Below are positions 31,657-37,353 of a DNA stretch of 37,353 bases, one piece after another. Made by a program: the position numbers and the translations under genes. Each line of letters begins with the position of its first letter. The stretch's first letter is position 1. Under the pieces are notes generated by a model that did no database searches, had not been told where the DNA came from, and saw only the letters and a list, made by a program, of their open reading frames with translations. The DNA lies in contig NZ_BAFZ01000057.1 in the NCBI RefSeq assembly GCF_000308575.1, positions 1 to 37,353 of the forward strand, given 5' to 3'. The stretch is from Nocardia exalbida NBRC 100660. GTDB taxonomy: Bacteria; Actinomycetota; Actinomycetes; Mycobacteriales; Mycobacteriaceae.

Positions 31657-32852
31657 CTCACGGCCGCATCGTGCGGGGCCGACTCGGCTTCCAACCGCGC
31701 CGCGATCTTGTCCAGCAGCGCCTCCAGCCGGGGCTCGATGCCCGCGCCGTTGCGGCAGGACACGGTCAGCTCCAGCTTTCCGCGCGACTCGACCATGGCG
31801 AACAGCAGCGGCATCGCGCCGCTGTGCTGGGGCAGCAACCGCATGGTCGTCGGCGTCCAGCCGGGCACGGCCATCTCGTCGAGATCGACGCTGCCCATGT
31901 GGGAGATGGTGGCCGACACCATGTTCCGGTTCAGCCGCGCCCCGAGCCAGTTGCTGCCGCGCAGCACGCCGCGGAGGACGGGGGCCGGGAACTTCGACAG
32001 CTTGCCGTTGTCCAACTGGTTCAGTTCGCTTCTCTCCCGCAACCCGGTGCGCATCCGGCCGCTGATCGTCGCCCAGTCCTCGCCGGGCGCCACGTCGAGA
32101 AACAGGGGCAATGCCAGGTTCCCGGTCGAGCGCAACTCGGGATCGTGCCTGCGCAGGTCGACCGGGATCATGAAGCGCGACCGGGCCCCCGACTCCGCGG
32201 CCAGGACCGCCGCCACCCGTGCGACGATGCCCTTGCCGGTCGCCTCGATCGTGCGGTGGCGCAGCAGCCAGCGCGGGGCCGCCGGATCCTGGCGGCCGTG
32301 GCCGGTCGGCGCCCGGAACGTGGGCAGCACCCGGGTCGGTTTGCCCGGCGCGCCCACCCGCGCCACCAGTTCGGCGTCGGCGACCGGGTCGGCAGCGCCG
32401 ACGGGCGGCAGGCCGCGCAGTGCGCGGAAGACGTCGTCCACCCACATCCGCAGGCCCATGCCGTCCATCACGCCGTGAAAGGCGCGGAACACGACGGTGG
32501 TCCGGTCACCGGTCAGCAGCAGCACCTCGGTGGTCCGCTCCGGCGTGGGACCGATCGGGCTGTCGAGTACCGCGTCGTGTTCGAGCGCGTCGTAGTTCAG
32601 CGACCATCCCGGCACGACGCGCACGGTGGCGGCCAGGCCGCTGTCCACCCAGTCGCCGCCGTCGCGGACCAGGCGGGCGCCGGGGTCGGCCGCCGAGGCC
32701 ACGTCGACGGCCCGTTGCAGGGCGGCCGGGTCGAGGCTGCCGTCACCGTGTACGGCGATATGCATGACGAACGGCGGAGTCACCCGCCGTGTGGCGAAGT
32801 AGAGGCGTTCGGTGGGTGTGATCTTCCGGCGGAAGACGGGGGCGTTGCTCAT
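31653..32852 (-). CDS. HxxxDG acyltransferase (condensation/WS-DGAT-like superfamily)
   Basis: This 399-residue protein carries a single HxxxDG motif, FHGVMDG (H126, D130, G131), the active site of CoA-dependent and NRPS-type acyltransferases. TERLYFATRRVTPPFVMHI at the N-terminus, RFMIPVDLRRHDP and NRNMVSATISHMGSVDL resemble the tail region of wax-ester synthase/PapA-like enzymes. It is distinct from the PapA1-like gene at 27432. ATG at 32852 follows GGAGAT; the gap to the upstream reductase is 26 bp. Placed between the OleD-like reductase and the exporter, it may acylate a hydroxyl of the beta-lactone product or of a precursor. This is inference. Confidence 0.78.
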   Translation of the reverse strand: MSNAPVFRRKITPTERLYFATRRVTPPFVMHIAVHGDGSLDPAALQRAVDVASAADPGARLVRDGGDWVDSGLAATVRVVPGWSLNYDALEHDAVLDSPIGPTPERTTEVLLLTGDRTTVVFRAFHGVMDGMGLRMWVDDVFRALRGLPPVGAADPVADAELVARVGAPGKPTRVLPTFRAPTGHGRQDPAAPRWLLRHRTIEATGKGIVARVAAVLAAESGARSRFMIPVDLRRHDPELRSTGNLALPLFLDVAPGEDWATISGRMRTGLRERSELNQLDNGKLSKFPAPVLRGVLRGSNWLGARLNRNMVSATISHMGSVDLDEMAVPGWTPTTMRLLPQHSGAMPLLFAMVESRGKLELTVSCRNGAGIEPRLEALLDKIAARLEAESAPHDAAVR

Positions 32853-32878
32853 GCTGATCTCCGGTACCGAGGTGGCGC

Positions 32879-33925
32879 TCAGCGCAGATTGCGGGTGAGT
32901 TCGACCGCTCCGCCCTGGGTGGGCAGCCAGGCGAGGAACGCGGCCAGTCCGCTGTCGCGGTCCACCACCGGCCGGTAGCCGAAATCGCGTGCGGCGGCGG
33001 TGGTGTCGTAGGTGGCGCTGCGGGTCATCAGCGCGACGGCGTAGCGCGAGAGCGGCGGCGACCAGCGCGTCGCGACGGCCGGGATGCGCCAGATCGTCTC
33101 GATGACGCGCACCGCCGCTTCGATCACCCTCGGATGGGGTTTCCTGGTCGGCGGCTGGTACCCCAGCCGAACGGCGACCTCGCCGAGGAATCCCCACACG
33201 TCGGTCCGCTCGGCGTCGGCGACGAAATACGCCTTGCCGCCGACCGCGTCCGACGCGGCCGCCTTCACACAGGCGTCGACGATGTTGTCGACGTGACACA
33301 GCGACGCGTAGACGGTGCGGCCGAAGGACAGGTCCGGCAGCGTTCCCGCACCGGCCCGGCCGAGCAACCGCACGATGGGACCGGACCGGTCGCCGGCTCC
33401 CCAGATCGCGCGGGGGCGCAGCGCGCAGGTGCGGAACCCTTCGGTGTCGGCGGCCAGCACCGCCCGCTCGGCCGCGGCTTTGGTCTCCGAGTACAGGTTC
33501 AGGTAGCGCCGGGGATAGGGCACCGATTCGTCGACGTCGATCTGGTCGCCGCCGTGGTAGTCCATCAGCGCGCTCGGACTCGAGATGAACACGAATCGCC
33601 CCGCCCCGCCGCGCCGGGCCGCTTCGAGCAAACGCTCGGTGGCCCGGACGTTCTCGTTCCAGAATTGTTCCCGGGTACCGCGCTCGTCCACCCGGGCCGC
33701 GCTGTGGAACACGATGTCGACCCCACGGGTCGCTCGTTCGAGCGAGGCGGGATCGGTCAGGTCGCCGTAGACCAGCTGGACCTTGCCGACGTCGGCGCCG
33801 AGGTCGGTCAGATCGCTGGTGCGCCGCACCAGGATCGACACGTGGTGCTCGCCGTCGCGCACCAGCCTGCGTACCAACGCGCCGCCCAGGAATCCGGACG
33901 CACCGGTCACCAGAACTTTGCTCAT
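32879..33925 (-). CDS. nltD: OleD/NltD-like NAD(P)-dependent 2-alkyl-3-ketoalkanoate reductase
   Basis: This 348-residue extended short-chain dehydrogenase (3-beta-HSD-like) would reduce the 2-alkyl-3-ketoacid made by the OleA-type condensation to a beta-hydroxy acid. The Rossmann motif TGASGFLGG is at residues 7-15, the catalytic pair is Y145-SET-K149, and S115/S116 sit at the serine position. ALRPRAIWGAGD and the LCHVDNIVDA stretch are typical of OleD and its relatives. The basic residues in ILVRRTSD favour NADPH. AAGGAGG lies before the ATG, which overlaps the upstream membrane-protein stop (ATGA). Its place next to an OleC-like ligase and two OleA-like genes makes the pathway assignment strong. 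Confidence 0.85.
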   Translation of the reverse strand: MSKVLVTGASGFLGGALVRRLVRDGEHHVSILVRRTSDLTDLGADVGKVQLVYGDLTDPASLERATRGVDIVFHSAARVDERGTREQFWNENVRATERLLEAARRGGAGRFVFISSPSALMDYHGGDQIDVDESVPYPRRYLNLYSETKAAAERAVLAADTEGFRTCALRPRAIWGAGDRSGPIVRLLGRAGAGTLPDLSFGRTVYASLCHVDNIVDACVKAAASDAVGGKAYFVADAERTDVWGFLGEVAVRLGYQPPTRKPHPRVIEAAVRVIETIWRIPAVATRWSPPLSRYAVALMTRSATYDTTAAARDFGYRPVVDRDSGLAAFLAWLPTQGGAVELTRNLR

Positions 33926-34203
33926 TGCCGTTCCTCCTTGCCGGGCTGGGTTCGCCACCAGGTCAAGCCGAAGATCTGCGTCAGGGCCGCCGTCTCGAAC
34001 CGGCCGCGTCCGGAACCCTCGGCGGCGCGCAGGGCCACCGGGATCTGCGCCGCGTGCACGACGACGCTCAGGAACGCGTCGATCCACCAGGCGGCGCGCA
34101 GGATCCGGCTGTCCGGGACGCGGCCGGTCGCGGCGGCGAGGGCGCCGCAGGCCAGATACAGCCACCCCAGGACGGGAACCGCCCGCAATGCCATCGTTTT
34201 CAT
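33922..34203 (-). CDS. Small membrane protein of the beta-lactone operon (93 aa)
   Basis: I do not recognise this 93-residue protein. Two hydrophobic segments are visible, about residues 4-26 (ALRAVPVLGWLYLACGALAA) and about 37-60 (AAWWIDAFLSVVVHAAQIPV), with a third weaker one near 72-82 and a charged C-terminal tail. It overlaps the OleC-like gene and the reductase gene by 4 bp on each side (ATGA), so it is translated as part of the pathway. A scaffold holding the soluble enzymes at the membrane is one possibility, by analogy with the large assemblies reported for OleBCD. This is speculation. Confidence 0.75.
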   Translation of the reverse strand: MKTMALRAVPVLGWLYLACGALAAATGRVPDSRILRAAWWIDAFLSVVVHAAQIPVALRAAEGSGRGRFETAALTQIFGLTWWRTQPGKEERQ

Positions 34204-35879
34204 CGTCGGTTGTCCGTTCCTAGCCGCTCGGCCGCCCAGATCGTGAGCTGTTCGCGCCCGATCTTCGCGTTGTGCCGGATGTCCACCGGGAACGACGGGT
34301 GAATCAGGAAGTCGTCGACGGTCCTGGTGAGGTCGAACCGCGCCCCGCGGGCCCGCAGCGCGGCCTCGACGACCTGCGCGTCCGCGCCCGGCTTCGGTTC
34401 CACGCAGAGCACCGGTCGCTGCGCTCCGCGCGCCCCGACCCCGACCAGCGCCGTGCGGGCCACGCCCGCGACGGTGTTGAAGACTTGTTCGACCTGGACG
34501 GTGAACATCGGACCGTGCCCCGTGACCACCCGCTGACTCTTGCGTCCGCAGAACCAGATCCGTCCTCGATCATCGATCCACGCGAGATCGCCGGTGCGGT
34601 GCCAGATCCGGTCGCCGTCGACGATCTTGCCCAGCGTGTTCGCCTGTTCCGGCCAGTAGTACCTGGCGCTGACATTCGGCCCGGCGACCACTAGTTCACC
34701 GATTCCGCCGGTGTCCTCGAGCCCGCCCGCGAGTTCTTCGGCCCGGCTCCACGTCGGGATGGCGTCGTCGGTGATGGCGACGACGCGCGCCTGTACCTGG
34801 TGGGAGGGCCTGCCGAGGCAGGTTCCCGCCCCGCGGTGCGCCCGTTCGACCAACCCGCCCAGCAGTTCCCTGGACTCGATGGTGGCCATCGGCAGTGCCT
34901 CGGTGGACCCGTATCCGGCGACGACCTTCGCGTCCTCGCCGAGCACCGCGCGCAGCCCGGCGATGCACCAGTCCGGCACCGGCGCGCCGCCGGAATAGAT
35001 GCTGTCGAGCGTGTTCAGCTCGGCCGGTCGGGTCCGCAGGTGTTCCAGCAGCGGAATCAGCACCGCCGGGGAGGCGAACATGGTCCGCACGCCGAACTTC
35101 TGGATCGCGTCGACGACATGTGCGGGATCGGTGGCGCCGACCTTGCTCGGAATCAGCGGCGGCAATACGCAGCGTGAACCCAGGAGCAGATCCAGCACAC
35201 CGACCAGCGGGAGAGTGATCAGCGAGGCCTCCGGCGCCACCTCGCCGCGCGCCACGTGCACCTGCTCCACCATCGCGGCCAGATTGCCGTGCGTGAGCTG
35301 CACGGCCTTGGCCGGTCCGGTGCTGCCGGTGGTGAACGCGATGAACAGCAGGTCGTCCTCGGTGGCCGGTCGGCCCGCGGTGACCGAGCCGGTGGGCGTG
35401 CGGCCCCAGCCCCGCAGCGACTCGCCGCGCCAGAACCACCGTCTGCCGACGGTGACGGCGGTGTGGACGCCGCGGAAGCCGCGCCGGAACAGCACGCGCA
35501 GCGCGTGCGCCTGCGGGATGCCGATGAACGCCTCGGCGTCCACGGCGCGCAGGCAGCGCAACATCTTTCGCACGCCCATCCCCGGGTCGATCACCACGGC
35601 CACCGCGCCGATCTTGAGCAGCCCGAACATGATCGCGTACAGCTCCGGGCTCGGCAGCACCAGCACGATGGTGCGTGTCCCGGTGCCGACACCCGACGCC
35701 GTGAGCCGCTGGGCGATCGTGTCCGACCACGCGTCCAGTTCGCGATAGGTCAGGTGCCGGTAGGCCGGCAGGCCATCGGGGCCGACCCCGTCCGCGTAGC
35801 GCACGGCCACCCGGGTGGGCTCGGTGCGGACGACCGCACGGAACCGATCGATGGCCTGCCAGTAGGTTCCCGTCGTCAC
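34200..35879 (-). CDS. nltC: OleC/NltC-like beta-lactone synthetase (AMP-dependent)
   Basis: This 559-residue ANL-superfamily enzyme should adenylate a 2-alkyl-3-hydroxyalkanoic acid and close it to a beta-lactone. Motifs are the P-loop FTTGSTGPAK (about 182-191), A5 YGSTEALP (323-330), A7 HRTGDLAWIDDRGR with D431, and the OleC-type run FCGRKSQRV (443-451). HPSFPVDIRHNAKIGRE (about 527-543, K539) is the characteristic OleC C-terminal motif, distinct from ordinary acyl-CoA synthetases and FAALs. GTG start, overlapping the stop of the upstream OleA-like gene (GTGA). From memory, NltC in Nocardia and LstC of lipstatin are the closest characterised relatives. Confidence 0.9.
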   Translation of the reverse strand: MTTGTYWQAIDRFRAVVRTEPTRVAVRYADGVGPDGLPAYRHLTYRELDAWSDTIAQRLTASGVGTGTRTIVLVLPSPELYAIMFGLLKIGAVAVVIDPGMGVRKMLRCLRAVDAEAFIGIPQAHALRVLFRRGFRGVHTAVTVGRRWFWRGESLRGWGRTPTGSVTAGRPATEDDLLFIAFTTGSTGPAKAVQLTHGNLAAMVEQVHVARGEVAPEASLITLPLVGVLDLLLGSRCVLPPLIPSKVGATDPAHVVDAIQKFGVRTMFASPAVLIPLLEHLRTRPAELNTLDSIYSGGAPVPDWCIAGLRAVLGEDAKVVAGYGSTEALPMATIESRELLGGLVERAHRGAGTCLGRPSHQVQARVVAITDDAIPTWSRAEELAGGLEDTGGIGELVVAGPNVSARYYWPEQANTLGKIVDGDRIWHRTGDLAWIDDRGRIWFCGRKSQRVVTGHGPMFTVQVEQVFNTVAGVARTALVGVGARGAQRPVLCVEPKPGADAQVVEAALRARGARFDLTRTVDDFLIHPSFPVDIRHNAKIGREQLTIWAAERLGTDNRR

Positions 35880-36790
35880 GCAGGCGCCCCGGCGAAGACG
35901 GGCAACCGGTAGAGCACCGCCGCCGCCGAAGGACCGGCCCCCGCCGCGACGAACAGCACCTGGTGGTGCTGGGCGAAGGCGTCGTCCGCGACCGCCAGGT
36001 CGTAGGCCGCGGTGAGTGCCGCGGTGTGCGGGTCGCCGTCGCGCAGGTCCGGAGTGCGCACCGCGCCCTGATCGATGCCGAGGGCGGCGGCCAGCCTCTT
36101 GGGGAACTCCGGGCTCGGCGTCGAGGCGATCAACGCGATCCGCTCGAGCGAGGCGTGCCCGGATTCGGCGAGCGCCTGCCGCGCGGCGTCGACGGCCACC
36201 TCGAGCAGGCGGTCCTCGAAGCCGGGCTCCCGTTCCACGGTCATGGCGCCGCGACCGGTGTTGCCCATGGTCGAGACGTCGACGTAGGCCTCCACGGCGG
36301 GCGTGCCTTCCCCGGCGACGGTGTGCACCGGGCCGAAGCCGGTCGGCTCGTCGGTGCGCTCGAGCAGCAGCGCCGCGCCGCAGGTGGCGTACGGGAACTG
36401 TTCGTCGCCGACCGAGCGAAGCAGCGACGGATGGGTGTCGCCCGAGACGATCAGCACGTGCTCGGCACTGCCGGTCTCCAGGACGGAGGTGGCCACCTGG
36501 ACCGCGTTGAGCACGCTGACCGCCCCGTTCATCAGGTCGAACGAGAAGGTGCGCGGGTCGTCCTTGGCGTATTCGAGCCCGATGCCCGCCGCCTTCTGGA
36601 TCAGCGCCGACACCGCCGGTTCGACGGTGTTGGAATCCCGGAAGATGCCCGCGTTGATCAGCAGCCCGACCTGTTCGGGAAGGATCCCGGCACGCTCGAG
36701 GCTCCGCTTCGCCGCGCGGGCACTGTGCTCGACGATGCTGTTGGTGTCGCCGCCCCGGCTGACGCCGGTGGACTTGATGCGTACGCTCAT
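35876..36790 (-). CDS. nltB: OleA-like KAS III paralogue lacking the catalytic Cys (NltB/LstB-like)
   Basis: This 304-residue thiolase-fold protein resembles 3-ketoacyl-ACP synthase III/OleA but looks inactive as a condensing enzyme on its own. At the nucleophile position FDLMNGAVSVLN has Ala where active relatives have Cys (compare NACLGF-type). The C-terminal HxN-type motifs of active enzymes are also not evident. E57 in RDSNTVEPAVSALI sits where OleA/LstB carry the glutamate that reaches into the partner's active site. It likely pairs with the upstream OleA-like gene product as a heterodimer, as for LstA-LstB. The gap to that gene is 8 bp and AGGTAGG precedes the ATG. The gene is slightly short for the family. 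Confidence 0.85.
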   Translation of the reverse strand: MSVRIKSTGVSRGGDTNSIVEHSARAAKRSLERAGILPEQVGLLINAGIFRDSNTVEPAVSALIQKAAGIGLEYAKDDPRTFSFDLMNGAVSVLNAVQVATSVLETGSAEHVLIVSGDTHPSLLRSVGDEQFPYATCGAALLLERTDEPTGFGPVHTVAGEGTPAVEAYVDVSTMGNTGRGAMTVEREPGFEDRLLEVAVDAARQALAESGHASLERIALIASTPSPEFPKRLAAALGIDQGAVRTPDLRDGDPHTAALTAAYDLAVADDAFAQHHQVLFVAAGAGPSAAAVLYRLPVFAGAPA

Positions 36791-36798
36791 GACCTACC

Positions 36799-37353
36799 TC
36801 AGACCTTCAGCGACGAGATGGTGGTGGACAGGAACCCGGTGACGATGCCGGAGGCCGCCGGCACCAGCAGCAACTTCGATCCCGCGGGGATGTTCTGCTC
36901 GCCGAGCTGATCGTGCAGAACGATGAAATGTGAAGTGGTGGAAGTGTTCCCGTACTTCTCGATGACCCGCAGATCCGGCGGCATCGGGCTGCCGAACTCG
37001 CGCTCGGCGATCGCGTTCATCCACGGGATGGCCGTGGCGCCGAACTGGTGGTGGATCACGTAGTCGAACTTCTCGTCGGCGAAGGTCTTGCCCTGCGCCT
37101 CGAGGAATTTCCGCTGGGTATTGGTACCGAGCAGGAAGCGGTCCTCGTTGTGCATCCGGCGGTTGTCGGTGTACATCGCGATGCCCTGCGTCTTGCCGCT
37201 CGGCATGCCCAGACACAGCTGCGCGTATTCCGCCGCGGTCATCATCTCGATGTAGTGGATCATGTCGTTTTCGTCGACCGCCTGGTCCAGCACGATCGCA
37301 CAGCCGGAATCGCCGACGGACAGCGACGCGAATTGCGGATCGTATTTCTGGGA
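36799..37353 (-). CDS. nltA: OleA/NltA-like KAS III, partial (5' end outside window)
   Basis: Only the C-terminal 184 residues are in the window; the frame runs open through the right edge, so the start and the nucleophilic Cys region are not visible. LSVGDSGCAIVLDQA matches the conserved mid-region of KAS III. VIHHQFGATAIPWMN supplies the catalytic His and KYGNTSTTSHF the catalytic Asn, so this subunit is predicted to be the active one, performing head-to-head condensation of two fatty acyl-CoAs. In-frame start codons near 37293 are internal, not real starts. It is the first gene seen of the minus-strand operon that continues through nltB, nltC, the membrane protein, nltD, the acyltransferase and mmpL. 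Confidence 0.87.
   Translation of the reverse strand, partial: SQKYDPQFASLSVGDSGCAIVLDQAVDENDMIHYIEMMTAAEYAQLCLGMPSGKTQGIAMYTDNRRMHNEDRFLLGTNTQRKFLEAQGKTFADEKFDYVIHHQFGATAIPWMNAIAEREFGSPMPPDLRVIEKYGNTSTTSHFIVLHDQLGEQNIPAGSKLLLVPAASGIVTGFLSTTISSLKV

Noticed and set aside
28855..32478. Plus-strand frame of about 1200 codons over MmpL2 and the acyltransferase
   Set aside because: It begins in an alternative frame of the DUF3108-like region and continues antisense to clear MmpL and HxxxDG genes; no domain is visible.
34200..35879. OleC-like gene as a fatty-acyl-AMP ligase (FadD/FAAL) loading the PKS
   Set aside because: The FCGRKSQRV and FPVDIRHNAKI motifs and the OleA/OleD neighbours fit beta-lactone synthetases better; a FAAL would show its characteristic insertion and lie with the PKS.

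Overview
The window is very GC-rich and actinobacterial. Several gene families point to a mycolic-acid-containing genus, most likely Nocardia: MmpL lipid exporters, a PapA-type acyltransferase, a MAS-like polyketide synthase, an antigen-85-like esterase, and an NltABCD/OleACD-type beta-lactone operon. This assignment rests on gene content read by eye; no database search was run.

Region 1 (1-4473) holds housekeeping and accessory genes: a type II NADH dehydrogenase (minus), a divergent cytochrome P450 (plus), an exported serine hydrolase of the beta-lactamase/PBP-like superfamily (minus), and a small hypothetical gene (minus).

Region 2 (4474-15783, plus strand) is a genome-maintenance block. 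recC, recB and recD are followed after 40 bp by a small sigma-70-family factor, an O6-alkylguanine-DNA alkyltransferase (ogt), a 2OG-Fe(II) oxygenase and a stand-alone Ada-type zinc domain. The recB/recD, sigma/ogt and ogt/oxygenase junctions overlap by 4 bp (GTGA/ATGA). The recC upstream region carries four copies of the heptamer CGGTGCA.

Region 3 (15784-18384, plus) holds an exported antigen-85-fold esterase translationally coupled to a 14-TM DHA2-type MFS exporter.

Region 4 (18526-37353 and beyond the right edge) is a lipid-biosynthesis island. A first MmpL transporter (minus) diverges from a 2139-residue PKS with the order KS-AT-DH-ER-KR-ACP. The PKS is followed by a PapA1/PapA2-like acyltransferase and by a DUF3108-like gene that appears split by a frameshift. 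Converging on these is a tightly overlapping seven-gene minus-strand operon. In transcription order it encodes a KAS III/OleA-like enzyme (5' end outside the window), a second OleA-like subunit lacking the nucleophilic Cys, an OleC/NltC-like beta-lactone synthetase, a small membrane protein, an OleD/NltD-like reductase, an HxxxDG acyltransferase and a second MmpL exporter. No OleB-like hydrolase (beta-lactone decarboxylase) is present, so the expected product keeps its beta-lactone ring, as in nocardiolactone or lipstatin. The most interesting feature is this beta-lactone operon with its own acyltransferase and exporter, directly abutting a sulfolipid/polyacyltrehalose-type PKS-PapA-MmpL module. 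Together they may make an acylated or exported beta-lactone lipid, or two envelope lipids from neighbouring loci.
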